Of a stretch of 64,000 nt of DNA, positions 34,079 through 42,050 are shown piece after piece. Position numbers and translations under genes: made by a program. Each line of letters opens with the position of its first letter. Position 1 is the first letter of the stretch. The notes below the pieces were generated by a model. The model had not been told where the DNA came from and ran no database searches. It saw only the letters and a program-made list of their open reading frames with translations. Origin of the DNA: Promicromonospora thailandica (GTDB lineage Bacteria; Actinomycetota; Actinomycetes; Actinomycetales; Cellulomonadaceae); the NCBI RefSeq assembly GCF_024171955.1, contig NZ_JAMTCS010000010.1:186001-250000 (forward strand). The letters run 5' to 3'.

Positions 34079-34980
34079 TCGAGGTCCCGGCGACGTTCCG
34101 CGCGATGCCGCGCTGGTGGACGGCCACAGCCGCCGAGCAGGCCTGGCTCGACACCCTGCCCCGGCAGGTCGGGGCCTGGTGCGCACGCTGGGGCCTGACG
34201 GTCGACGGCCCGCCCCGGCACGGCTCGAACGCGCTGGTCGTGCCCGTGCGTCGGGACGGCGTGCCCGCGGCCCTGCGCCTGGCGCCCCCGGGCGACGACG
34301 TCGCGTCCCTCTCCGCGGCCCTGCGGTTCTGGGGCGGGCACGGCGTGGTGGCGGAGCTCGACGCGGACACCGGGGACGGCGCCCTCCTGCTGGAGCGGCT
34401 CGACGCCGACCGTTCCCTGCTCCGCGAGCCGCTGGACGTCGCGTTCCACGAGATCGGACAGGTGGCGCGGCGGCTGTCCGTCCCCGCGGGCGACGACGTC
34501 GCCCCCGGCGTGCGGCACACGTCCGACGACGTGGCCGAGCTGACGCCGCACCTGCGCTCGGCGTGGGAACGCCTGGGCCGCCCCTTCGACGGCGCGGTGC
34601 TCGACGCCGCCGAGGACGCCGCGACCACGATCCTCGCCACCCGGCGCGACCCGGTGGCCGTGAACGCCGACCTGCACTTCGACCAGGTGCTGCGCGACAC
34701 CGGCGGGCGCTGGGTCGTCGTCGACCCGGTGCTGCGGCGCGGCGACGCCGAGCGGACGGCGGTCGAGGTGCTCTGGCACCGGGTGGACGAGATGGCCGAC
34801 CGCGAGATCCCGTACTGGTTCGACGTGCTCGTCGAGTCGGCCGCCCTGGACGCGGACCTGGCGCGCGCCTGGGCGCTGTGGCGGGTCACGGACTACCTGG
34901 TCTGGGGCCTGGAGCACGGCCTGACCCTGGACCCGCCGCGCTGCGCCCGCGTCCTGGCCGCCCTGGCCGCCCCGGGCTGA
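34075..34980 (+). CDS. APH(6)-like antibiotic phosphotransferase
   Basis: A 301-residue protein of the streptomycin 6-kinase-like group (PF04655): opening IEVPATFRAMPRWW, WCARWGLTVDGPPRHGSNALVVPVRRDGVPAALRLA around residues 36-70 (read in parts) and GALLLERLDADRSL. The usual Brenner loop HGDxHxxN is changed to NADLHFDQ: the catalytic Asp remains, but the His and Asn are Asn and Gln; the second Asp (VVVDPVLRRGD) is kept. The GTG start overlaps the MFS stop. It may phosphorylate an antibiotic or a natural product; activity is uncertain. Confidence 0.82.
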   Translation: MIEVPATFRAMPRWWTATAAEQAWLDTLPRQVGAWCARWGLTVDGPPRHGSNALVVPVRRDGVPAALRLAPPGDDVASLSAALRFWGGHGVVAELDADTGDGALLLERLDADRSLLREPLDVAFHEIGQVARRLSVPAGDDVAPGVRHTSDDVAELTPHLRSAWERLGRPFDGAVLDAAEDAATTILATRRDPVAVNADLHFDQVLRDTGGRWVVVDPVLRRGDAERTAVEVLWHRVDEMADREIPYWFDVLVESAALDADLARAWALWRVTDYLVWGLEHGLTLDPPRCARVLAALAAPG

Positions 34981-34991
34981 GCCGCCCCGGG

Positions 34992-35492
34992 CTATGCCAC
35001 CTCGCCCGGCAGGGTCATGATCCGCGACCGGTACCAGACCAGGGCGTCCTGGCCGGCGTCGGTCTCGACGCCGCGCACGCGGAGCACGACGATGTCGTGG
35101 TCGCCCGCGGGGTAGACGTCCTGCGTGGTGCACTCCAGGGCGACCGGCGCGCCCTCGAGGAACAGGGCGCCGCTGCGCTCGACCCGGGTGCGGACGCCGT
35201 CGAACCGCCGGGTCTTGTCGCGGCAGGCGAGCTGGCGCACCTTCTCGGCGTGCTGCTCGCCGAGCACGGAGACCCCGATGGACGGAGCCGTCGCGAGCGC
35301 CGGCCACGTGGTCGAGCTGCGCTGGACGGCGAAGAGCACGAGCGGCGGGTCCTGGGAGACGCCCACGGTGAACGACGAGGCGACCAGGATGGTCGGGTCG
35401 CCGTCGACGACGGCGGCGAGCGCCGCGACGCCGCTGGGGAAGCGGGCGAACGTGTCGCGGATCGCGCGCGGGTCCTGGGTCCCGGTCAGCAC
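34992..35492 (-). CDS. Flavin reductase-like FMN-binding protein
   Basis: A 166-residue protein of the flavin reductase domain family (HpaC/DIM6-like): FARFPSGVAALAAVVDGDPTILVASSF at the start, VSQDPPLVLFAVQRSSTTWPAL in the middle and AGDHDIVVLRVRGVE near the end. It should supply reduced FMN to a partner monooxygenase. It is encoded 10 bp after the ArsR gene and opposite an LLM-class flavin oxidoreductase, the likely partner. The GTG at 35492 is the start consistent with the family. Confidence 0.88.
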   Translation of the reverse strand: MLTGTQDPRAIRDTFARFPSGVAALAAVVDGDPTILVASSFTVGVSQDPPLVLFAVQRSSTTWPALATAPSIGVSVLGEQHAEKVRQLACRDKTRRFDGVRTRVERSGALFLEGAPVALECTTQDVYPAGDHDIVVLRVRGVETDAGQDALVWYRSRIMTLPGEVA

Positions 35493-35502
35493 GACGGGCG
35501 CC

Positions 35503-35856
35503 TCACCGGGTCGCGGACGCGTCCACCGGCTGCCGGTGGGTGCGCTCGTGCTCGGCGGCGAGCAGGTCGAGGAGGCCGGGGAACCGGGCGTCGACGGCGT
35601 CCCGGCGCAGGCTGATCCCCTTGCGGTTGCCGTAGTTGATCTCCTCGATCAGGCCGGCGTCACGCAGCGTCCGGAAGTGGTGGGTCTGCGTCTGCTTGCT
35701 GATCGGCAGGTCGAACGAGTTGCAGGTGCGTTCGGGGTCGGAGCGGTCCGCCGCCAGCTCGGTCATGACCGCGCGCCGGTGCTCGTCGGACAGCGCGCGG
35801 AGCACGGCGCCGAGGTCGAGCCGGGGGTCCTGCGCCGGCGATTCGTTCGTGGTCAC
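35503..35856 (-). CDS. ArsR-type winged-helix regulator
   Basis: A 117-residue regulator: LGAVLRALSDEHRRAVMTEL at the start and the recognition region PISKQTQTHHFRTLRDAGLIEEINYGNRKGISLRRDAVDARFPGLLDLL (read in parts). No metal-binding cysteine pair. The GTG start has AGGAGG five bases upstream. It is upstream of the flavin reductase in the same operon and divergent from the LLM gene, with matching half-sites between, so it probably represses both. Confidence 0.88.
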   Translation of the reverse strand: MTTNESPAQDPRLDLGAVLRALSDEHRRAVMTELAADRSDPERTCNSFDLPISKQTQTHHFRTLRDAGLIEEINYGNRKGISLRRDAVDARFPGLLDLLAAEHERTHRQPVDASATR

Positions 35857-35872
35857 ATCAGCCTCCTGCCTC

Positions 35873-35935
35873 AGGTACGAGTTGCATCGTACCTCAGCGG
35901 TCTGCTACTCGTTAGGTCCCATCATTTTCGTACCT
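35873..35935. promoter_or_regulatory. ArsR operators: inverted repeat plus third half-site
   Basis: AGGTACGA (35873) and TCGTACCT (35887) form an 8-bp inverted repeat, and a third identical TCGTACCT is at 35928, just before the LLM gene. The sites cover both divergent promoters. Confidence 0.65.
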
Positions 35936-35948
35936 GAGGAGGCACGCG

Positions 35949-36977
35949 ATGTCAGACGGTGACGCCGGACCCCGGCACTGGGGCTACCTGTCCTTCGGCC
36001 ACCACCAGCCCGTCCAGGGGTCACGGACCCGGACCGCCCGCGAGGCGCTCGTGCAGCACGTCGAGATCGCCGTGGGCGCGGAGGAACTCGGCCTCGACGG
36101 CGCCTGGAGCCGCGTGCACCACTTCCAGGACCAGTTCGCCGGCCCGTGGGCGCTGCTCGGCGCGCTGGCCGCGCGGACCACGCGCCTCGAGCTCGGCACC
36201 GCGGTGATCGACATGCGTTACGAGAACCCGCTCCAGGCGGCGGAGCTCGCCGCCGCGGCCGACCTCATCAGCGGCGGACGGCTCCAGCTCGGGCTGAGCC
36301 GGGGTTCGCAGGAGCCCGCCCTGCGCGGGTACGAGGCGTTCGGCCACCGGCCCGCCGAGGGGCAGTCCGCCGGCGACCTGGCGCGGGAGCACACGCGCCT
36401 GTTCCGTGCCGCCGTCTCGGGCGAGCCTGTCGCGGTGAGCGACCCGGAGGAGACCGGCGTCCGGGCACCACTCCCCCTCGCACCGCTCTCCGAGGGTCTG
36501 GCGCGGCGCCTGTGGTGGGGGTCGGCCACGCGCGACAGCGCCCGGTGGGCGGGCGAGCAGGGCTACCACCTGCTCAGCAGCACGCTGCTGTCCGAGGACA
36601 CGGGCGTGCCGTTCACACAGCTCCAGGCCGAGCAGATCCGGCTGTTCCGCGAGGCCTGGGACCAGGCGGGGCACCCCGGAACCCCACGCGTCGCCGTCGT
36701 CCGCACGGTGCTGCCGATCGTGTCCGACCAGGACGAGGCCCTGTTCGGCCGGTCCCGCCACGGGTCGTTCGAGCAGGTGGGCGTGCTCGGCGGGGCGGTC
36801 TCGCGGTTCGGCAGGAGCTACGTCGGGGAGCCGGACCGGATCGTCGCGGACCTGCGGGCCGACGACGCCGTCCGCGCCGCGGACACCCTGCTGCTCACGA
36901 TCCCCAACCTGCTGGGCGTCGACGCCAACCTCCGCCTGCTGGACACGGTCGTGCGGCACGTCGCGCCGGCCGTGTGA
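35949..36977 (+). CDS. LLM-class flavin-dependent oxidoreductase
   Basis: A 342-residue luciferase-like monooxygenase with a TIM barrel: WGYLSFGHHQPV at the start, GAWSRVHHFQDQFAGPWALLGALAARTTRLELGTAVIDMRYENPL (about residues 55-100, read in parts) and SGGRLQLGLSRGSQ. Such enzymes use FMNH2 supplied by a separate flavin reductase, here the opposite gene. Substrate unknown. Expression is likely set by the ArsR protein whose half-sites lie directly upstream. Confidence 0.9.
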   Translation: MSDGDAGPRHWGYLSFGHHQPVQGSRTRTAREALVQHVEIAVGAEELGLDGAWSRVHHFQDQFAGPWALLGALAARTTRLELGTAVIDMRYENPLQAAELAAAADLISGGRLQLGLSRGSQEPALRGYEAFGHRPAEGQSAGDLAREHTRLFRAAVSGEPVAVSDPEETGVRAPLPLAPLSEGLARRLWWGSATRDSARWAGEQGYHLLSSTLLSEDTGVPFTQLQAEQIRLFREAWDQAGHPGTPRVAVVRTVLPIVSDQDEALFGRSRHGSFEQVGVLGGAVSRFGRSYVGEPDRIVADLRADDAVRAADTLLLTIPNLLGVDANLRLLDTVVRHVAPAV

Positions 36978-37013
36978 CCGCCGCCTCACGCGCGGGGGTT
37001 GCATCCGCGAACC

Positions 37014-37033
37014 AGTGAGTGTACGTTCACTCA
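37014..37033. promoter_or_regulatory. TetR operator 1 (autoregulation)
   Basis: AGTGAGTGTACGTTCACTCA, ending one base before the TetR start codon. The same pattern recurs at 37657-37675 before the downstream genes. Confidence 0.75.
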
Positions 37034-37034
37034 T

Positions 37035-37589
37035 ATGGCACGCAGCACGCTCTCCACCGCGGAGCTCCGCCGGCCCACCGTGGCCGCGGCAGCCGTCCGG
37101 GCCTTCGCCCGCGGCGGCTACCACGGCACGACGATCGCCGACGTGGCCCGGGAGGCCAAGATCTCCCCCGCGTACGTGATCAAGCTCTTCCCCACCAAGG
37201 AGAAGCTGTTCACGGCCGCGCTGGAGGCGTGCTTCGACCAGATCCTCGCCGCCCTCGAGGCGGGCGCCGACACGGCGTCGAGCATCTCTCCCGACGAGGT
37301 GCTCGACGCGATGGCCGACGCCTACGCGGCACTGATCACCGACCGCACGCTGCTGCTGCTGCAGGTGCACGCCCAGTCGGTGGCCGAGATCCCCGAGATC
37401 GGCGCGGCCTTCCGCGCGGGCCTCGAGCGCATCGTCACGTACGCCAAGGATCGATCGCGCGGCACGGACGAGGCGGTGCAGCGATTCATCGCCTTCGGCC
37501 AGCTGTGCCACCTGCTGGTCGCCGCGAACGTGCAGGAGGTGCCCGGGCCCTGGGCCCGGCTCCTCACCGCGGGCATGCGTCACCTGTAG
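37035..37589 (+). CDS. TetR-family regulator
   Basis: A 184-residue TetR repressor. The helix-turn-helix AFARGGYHGTTIADVAREAKISPAYVIKLFPTKEKLFTAAL spans about residues 20-60 (read in parts); the C-terminal ligand domain includes a LLLLQVHAQSVAEIPEIG helix. The ATG at 37035 sits directly after its operator, so the transcript may be leaderless or have a very short leader. It very likely represses itself and the micro-protein/MFS/Dabb genes through the twin operators. Confidence 0.92.
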   Translation: MARSTLSTAELRRPTVAAAAVRAFARGGYHGTTIADVAREAKISPAYVIKLFPTKEKLFTAALEACFDQILAALEAGADTASSISPDEVLDAMADAYAALITDRTLLLLQVHAQSVAEIPEIGAAFRAGLERIVTYAKDRSRGTDEAVQRFIAFGQLCHLLVAANVQEVPGPWARLLTAGMRHL

Positions 37590-37656
37590 CCCGCACGGCC
37601 GCCCCACCGGGGCGGCCCTCGACGGGACCCGATCTTGAGCCCCGTCTGCCATGCAG

Positions 37657-37675
37657 AGTGAGTGACTGTTCACTC
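37657..37675. promoter_or_regulatory. TetR operator 2 (controls micro-protein/MFS operon)
   Basis: AGTGAGTGACTGTTCACTC shares 16 of 19 positions with operator 1 and lies 20 bp before the first micro-protein gene. Confidence 0.75.
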
Positions 37676-37694
37676 CATACGAGAGGAGAAACCC

Positions 37695-37778
37695 GTGAAG
37701 AACGACCGCGTCATGCGCTGGACCGCCCTCGTACCCCTCGTGCTCGTCGCCGTGGCGATGTTCACGCAGTGGTCCTGA
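37695..37778 (+). CDS. 27-residue single-span membrane micro-protein
   Basis: A GTG-started ORF of 27 residues with GAGAGGAG seven bases upstream. A basic start (KNDRVMRW) is followed by one hydrophobic span TALVPLVLVAVAMFTQW. It is the first gene behind TetR operator 2, ahead of a second micro-protein and an MFS transporter. The ribosome binding site, membrane-peptide pattern and operon position support a real gene. It may be an accessory piece of the transporter (inference). Confidence 0.6.
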   Translation: MKNDRVMRWTALVPLVLVAVAMFTQWS

Positions 37779-37788
37779 CCCCTGCTCC

Positions 37789-37837
37789 CCCGACGACCCC
37801 GACGACCCCGACGACCCCGACGACCCCGACGACCCCG
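37789..37837 (+). repeat. Tandem 9-bp repeat (CCCGACGAC)
   Basis: About five perfect copies of the 9-mer lie between the two micro-protein genes and end just before the second ribosome binding site. They may act as a spacer or as a slipping site; variable copy number between strains is likely. Confidence 0.8.
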
Positions 37838-37849
37838 GAAGGAAACCTC

Positions 37850-37963
37850 ATGAACACGCAGATCCCCGACACCGACCGCTGGACCACCGAGAAGCGCGTC
37901 TGGTGGCTCGTGCTCGGCGCCGTCTCCCTGGCCATCCTCACGATGCTCGGCCTCTGGGACTGA
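37850..37963 (+). CDS. 37-residue single-span membrane micro-protein
   Basis: ATG start with GGAAGGAAA upstream. The soluble start NTQIPDTDRWTTEKRVWW is followed by one membrane span (LVLGAVSLAILTMLGLW). The stop lies two bases before the MFS start, so the two are tightly coupled. Small partner proteins are known beside some MFS transporters; a similar role is inferred here. Confidence 0.65.
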   Translation: MNTQIPDTDRWTTEKRVWWLVLGAVSLAILTMLGLWD

Positions 37964-37965
37964 CC

Positions 37966-39219
37966 ATGCCCCCCACCACGGCGCACCTGCGCGCACCCGG
38001 CACGGACGGGCCCGGCCTGCCCGCCCGGGCCGGGGTCCTGGGCGCGGCGAGCCTGACCCTCATGGCCGGCGCCCTCATCGCACCGGCCCTGCCCGCCATG
38101 TCGGCGTCGTTCGGCGCGGACAGCGAGACGACGGTCCGGCTCGCGCTGACCATCACGTCGCTGACCATCGCCGTCGGCGCACCGCTGGCCGGCCTGGTCG
38201 TCGACCGGGCCGGGGCCCGGTCGGTGCTGGTCACCGCGCTGGCGCTGTACGCGGCGTCCGGCACGGCCGGGCTGTACGTCACCGGGCTGCCGCAGCTCCT
38301 GGCCACCCGGGCCGTGCTCGGGCTGGCGGTCGGCGCCGTCACCACCGCGGTGACCGCGCTGCTCACGACCTGGTTCACGGGCGGTCGCCGGGCGGCATAC
38401 CTCGGCTACCAGCAGGCGTTCGCGAGCCTCGGCGGCGTCGTCCTGCTACCCCTGGCCGGCATCCTGGCGGGCGCGGGCTGGCGCACACCGTTCTGGCTCT
38501 ACGCCGCCGCGGCACCCCTCGCGCTGCTCGTGCTCGGGTTCACCCGGGCCCGCCCGGTCGCGGCCCGGTCCGACGACGACGCCCCCGTCGCCGCCCCGGC
38601 ACCGCGCGCGGCCCTGCGGACCGCGGGCGTCTACCTCGTCGCGCTGACCGCCACGACCGTGTTCTACATGGCACCGACCCAGGTGCCGTTCCTGCTCGAC
38701 GACTACGCGGCCCCGCCGGCCGTCGTCGGCGTCGCGGTCGCCGCGAGCACCCTGACCGGGCTGCTGGGGGCGCTGGCCTTCCGCCGGGTGCGGGCGCACG
38801 TCCCGTCGAGCCTGCTCACCGCGTCGAGCATCGGCGTGCTGGGCGCGGGCTGGCTGCTCGTCGGCCTGGCCGGGTCGACGGCGGGCGTCATCGCCGGGCT
38901 GCTGGTCGGCGGCGTCGGCGTGGGCCTCGTCGTCCCCAACCTCAACCTCCGGCTCGGCGAGCTCGCCCGGCCGGACCAGCGGGGCCGCGTGCTCGCCGGC
39001 CTCGTCAGCGCGATCTTCCTGGGGCAGTTCGTCTCCCCTGTCGTCGCAGGCCCGCTCATCGGCGCCGTCGGCATCGCCGGCGCGTTCGTGTGGGCAGGAC
39101 TCGGCACCGTCGCGGCAGCCCTCCTGGGCGCCGCCGTCACCCGCCCCCGCCACGCGGCGGGACGCACCGCAGGACCCGTCGGCCACCTGGCCGGCACCAA
39201 CGAGAGGACAGCACGATGA
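37966..39219 (+). CDS. MFS transporter
   Basis: A 417-residue major facilitator with 12 predicted membrane segments. Loop 2-3 is LVVDRAGARSVLVTAL, and RAVLGLAVGAVTTAVTALL lies in the fourth to fifth segments, as in CynX/drug exporter types. The ATG at 37966 follows the micro-protein stop directly; the longer frame to 37903 overlaps it. The stop overlaps the start of the Dabb gene. Part of the TetR-controlled operon; substrate unknown. Confidence 0.9.
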   Translation: MPPTTAHLRAPGTDGPGLPARAGVLGAASLTLMAGALIAPALPAMSASFGADSETTVRLALTITSLTIAVGAPLAGLVVDRAGARSVLVTALALYAASGTAGLYVTGLPQLLATRAVLGLAVGAVTTAVTALLTTWFTGGRRAAYLGYQQAFASLGGVVLLPLAGILAGAGWRTPFWLYAAAAPLALLVLGFTRARPVAARSDDDAPVAAPAPRAALRTAGVYLVALTATTVFYMAPTQVPFLLDDYAAPPAVVGVAVAASTLTGLLGALAFRRVRAHVPSSLLTASSIGVLGAGWLLVGLAGSTAGVIAGLLVGGVGVGLVVPNLNLRLGELARPDQRGRVLAGLVSAIFLGQFVSPVVAGPLIGAVGIAGAFVWAGLGTVAAALLGAAVTRPRHAAGRTAGPVGHLAGTNERTAR

Positions 39220-39632
39220 TCGTCCACGGCAACCGTTTCACCTTCAAGCCCGGCACCACCCCCGAGGCCCTCGACGAGGCGCTGGAGAGCCTGCGCAACC
39301 AGGGCCGCAGCATCCCGTCGGTCCGGTCGTTCGTCGTCGGCCGCGACTTCGGCGGCGAGTACGAGTGGGGCGCCACCTTCGTGATCGACGACCTCGACGG
39401 CTACTGGGAGTACCTGATCCACCCGTCGCACCGGCACACCGACCGGGTGGGCCTGCCGCTCGTCGACACGTTCGCCTCGTTCGACATCACGGACGACGAC
39501 GACCCCGAGATGGAGCAGAAGATCGCCGCCCTGCACCAGCGTCGCTACGACGCCGACGCCGAGCTCACCCAGCTCGTCTCGGACCTCGGTGAGTACACGG
39601 GCAGCGCGGCCCCGGGTCGCCACGGCAAGTAG
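39216..39632 (+). CDS. Dabb-family (stress-responsive A/B barrel) protein
   Basis: A 138-residue protein with the dimeric alpha-beta barrel pattern: MIVHGNRFTFKPGTTPEALDEALESLRNQ, SVRSFVVGRDFGGEYEWGATFVIDDLDGYWEYLIHPSHRHTDR (read in parts). Dabb proteins bind or transform small hydrophobic molecules. The start overlaps the MFS stop by four bases (ATGA). As the last gene of the TetR operon, it may act on the transported compound. Confidence 0.88.
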   Translation: MIVHGNRFTFKPGTTPEALDEALESLRNQGRSIPSVRSFVVGRDFGGEYEWGATFVIDDLDGYWEYLIHPSHRHTDRVGLPLVDTFASFDITDDDDPEMEQKIAALHQRRYDADAELTQLVSDLGEYTGSAAPGRHGK

Positions 39633-39669
39633 GCCGGCCCGCCCCGCCCGTCCCCCACTCACCCCTGTA

Positions 39670-39733
39670 CCTTCGAGACCGAGGTTGCTTCGCTTTGAGC
39701 CCCCTCAAAGCGAAGCAACCTCGGTCTCGAAGG
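39670..39733. terminator. Bidirectional terminator, perfect 30-bp stem
   Basis: Arms 39670-39699 and 39704-39733 are perfect 30-bp inverted repeats around a four-base CCCC loop. It lies between the convergent Dabb and GNAT genes. The longest perfect hairpin in the window. Confidence 0.85.
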
Positions 39734-39758
39734 CGATCTCCGTCAGGTGCCGCGGCGG

Positions 39759-40169
39759 TCAGGCGTCCGGGAGGTGGATCAGGCCCGCCGCCGTCGGGCG
39801 GAAGCCGCAGGCCTCGAGGTAGAACGCCTCCAGGTGCGGCTCGAAGTCGACGAACAGCCACTCACAGCCCGCGGCCCTCGCCCCCTCGACCGCACGCCGC
39901 ACGACGGCGGCACCGATGCCCCGGCGCTGGTGGCTCGGGCGCGTCTTGGTGTCGATGAGGAACGCGTGGCCGCCGCCGTCCCAGGCCACGTTCACGAACC
40001 CGACCAGCAGGTCGTCCGCCGCGCGGGCCGTGACCCAGCCCAGCGAGTGCGGCCGCACCCGGTCCCACCAGCCCGGTTCGGGGTTCCCGCCGTGCGACGC
40101 GGTGAGCTCGACGAGCTCCGCGTCGGTCACGGGTCGGCGCCAGGTCAGGGTCACGTCGTCGACAGGCAT
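39759..40169 (-). CDS. GNAT-family N-acetyltransferase
   Basis: A 136-residue acetyltransferase. The acetyl-CoA site is KTRPSHQRRGIGAAVVRRAVEGARAAGCEWLFVDFEPHLEAFYLEACGF (read in parts), with the Q/RxxGxG/A loop near residue 80. An N-terminal strand DDVTLTWRRPVTDAELVEL fits the family. Substrate unknown. The start MPVDDV is chosen from the family length; the frame is open 13 codons further. Monocistronic. Confidence 0.88.
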   Translation of the reverse strand: MPVDDVTLTWRRPVTDAELVELTASHGGNPEPGWWDRVRPHSLGWVTARAADDLLVGFVNVAWDGGGHAFLIDTKTRPSHQRRGIGAAVVRRAVEGARAAGCEWLFVDFEPHLEAFYLEACGFRPTAAGLIHLPDA

Positions 40170-40220
40170 CGGCCCAGCGTGCCGGGCTCCCGACGGTAGG
40201 ACAAGCACCCGGGCCGTCGC

Positions 40221-42050
40221 TCAGGCCAGGACCACCACACCCGGGCCGCGGAGGGTGACCATCGCCCCGGACACCGTCCGGTCCAGGCGGGCGGGGTCAC
40301 CGCCCAGGACCACACCCGAGTCCAGGACGACCCGGGATGCCGACGCCGGGACCGGCACCGACACGGTGCCCTCCCCCGGCACCAGCACCACGTCGACGCG
40401 CCCACCACCGTCCACCGCCCCACCAGCGTCCACGGCCCCGCGCGTCATGACCAGCGCACCGTCCGCGACGCGCACCGTCGTCGCCGTCCGGTCGCCCGAG
40501 GCCACGGCCGCCGAGCTGCGCCGCAGCCCCACCAGCGCCCGATACAGCTCGAGCATGCGCCGGCCGCCCTCGGACTCCACCTCCGACCAGTCCAGCCGCG
40601 ACGCCTCGACGGTGGAGGGCGCCTGCGGGTCGGGCACCTCGACGTCCGCCCCGTACAGGTCGGCCCAGCCGTGCCCGCCGAACTCCGCCGCGCGCCCGCG
40701 CGAGACCGCCTGCGCCAGCTCCGGCTCCTCGTGGTCGGAGAAGTACAGGAACGGCGTGGTCGCGCCCCACTCCTCGCCCATGAACAGCATCGGCGTGCAG
40801 GGCCCCAGCAGCACCACGGCGGCGCTCACCGCGAGCGCCCCGGGCGCCAGCACCCGGGAGGGCCGGTCGCCGAGCGCCCGGTTGCCCACCTGGTCGTGGT
40901 TCTGGGAGCAGACGACGAAGCGCCGCCCGTCGGTCTCCGGCGGCACCGGCGCGCCCCAGGGGCGCTCGCGGAAGGTGGACCACCCGCCGTCGTGCACGAA
41001 GACGCCGGTCAGCGCTGTGGCGAGGGTCTCCGGGGCGCCGAAGTCGACGTAGTAGCCCTGGCGCTCGCCGGTGACGAGGGCGTGCAGGGCGTGGTGCACG
41101 TCGTCGGCCCACTGCGCGGTCATGCCGAGACCGGGGCGCCCGTCGACCGACGACGCGGTGGGCGTGACGGTGCGCGGGTCGTTGGCGTCGGACTCGGCGA
41201 CGAGCGACAGCGGCCGGCCGAGCTCGGCGGCCAGGGCGGCGACGGCGTCGGACAGCTCGGCGAGCAGGTGCCGGGGCGAGTCGTCGACGAGGGCGTGCAC
41301 GGCGTCGAGGCGCAGCGCGTCGACGTGGAAGTCGCGGAACCAGCGCAGCGCCTTCTCGACGACGAACGCCCGCACCTCGGCCGACCCCTCGCCGTCGAGG
41401 TTCACGGCGGCGCCCCAGGGGGTCTGGTGCCGGTCGGTGAAGTACGGGCCGAACTCGCCCAGGTAGTTGCCGGACGGGCCGAGGTGGTTGTCGACGACGT
41501 CGAGGCAGACGGCGATGCCGTGCGCGTGGGCGGCGTCGACGAAGCGCTGGAGCGCCGCCGGGCCGCCGTACGGGTCGTGCACGGCCCACAGCGCCACGCC
41601 GTCGTACCCCCAGCCGTGCCGCCCGCCGAACGCGGCGAGCGGCATGAGCTCGACCATGTCGACGCCGAGAGCCTGGAGGTGGCCGAGCCGTCCGACGGCG
41701 GCGTCGAGCGTGCCCTCGGGCGTGAAGGTGCCGACGTGCAGCTCGTAGACGACGGCGCCGCGCACGTCGCGCCCGGCCCACGCGCCGTCGGCCCAGGCAT
41801 GGGCGAGAACGTCGAACGTGCGCGAGGGGCCGTGCACCCCGGCGGGCTGCCAGGGGCTGCGCGGGTCGGGGCGGGGCGGGCCGCCGTCGAGCGCGAACGC
41901 GTAGTCGGTGCCGGGCGCCACGGAGCCGGCCGAGCGCCACCAGCCGCCGCCATCCGCCACCATGAGCTCCCTGCCGGGTGCAGAAGGCCCCGGCAGGACG
42001 AGGTCGACGCGCGCGGCGCGCGGCGCCCAGACGCGCAGCGGCGCGGTCAC
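40221..42050 (-). CDS. treZ: Malto-oligosyltrehalose trehalohydrolase
   Basis: A 609-residue GH13 enzyme that cuts free trehalose from the end of maltooligosyl trehalose made by TreY. An N-terminal CBM48-like domain (LRVWAPRAARVDLVL) precedes the barrel: VVYELHVGTFTPEGTLDAA, CLDVVDNHLGPSGNYL, the nucleophile in HVDALRLDAVHAL, the acid in LVAESDANDPRTV and the third carboxylate in CSQNHDQVGNRA. The GTG start overlaps the TreY stop (GTGA). The trehalose serves as stress protectant or reserve. Confidence 0.95.
   Translation of the reverse strand: MTAPLRVWAPRAARVDLVLPGPSAPGRELMVADGGGWWRSAGSVAPGTDYAFALDGGPPRPDPRSPWQPAGVHGPSRTFDVLAHAWADGAWAGRDVRGAVVYELHVGTFTPEGTLDAAVGRLGHLQALGVDMVELMPLAAFGGRHGWGYDGVALWAVHDPYGGPAALQRFVDAAHAHGIAVCLDVVDNHLGPSGNYLGEFGPYFTDRHQTPWGAAVNLDGEGSAEVRAFVVEKALRWFRDFHVDALRLDAVHALVDDSPRHLLAELSDAVAALAAELGRPLSLVAESDANDPRTVTPTASSVDGRPGLGMTAQWADDVHHALHALVTGERQGYYVDFGAPETLATALTGVFVHDGGWSTFRERPWGAPVPPETDGRRFVVCSQNHDQVGNRALGDRPSRVLAPGALAVSAAVVLLGPCTPMLFMGEEWGATTPFLYFSDHEEPELAQAVSRGRAAEFGGHGWADLYGADVEVPDPQAPSTVEASRLDWSEVESEGGRRMLELYRALVGLRRSSAAVASGDRTATTVRVADGALVMTRGAVDAGGAVDGGGRVDVVLVPGEGTVSVPVPASASRVVLDSGVVLGGDPARLDRTVSGAMVTLRGPGVVVLA

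Noticed and set aside
37789-37837. CRISPR-like or mobile repeat
   Set aside because: The units are 9 bp, head-to-tail, without spacers; a simple tandem repeat.
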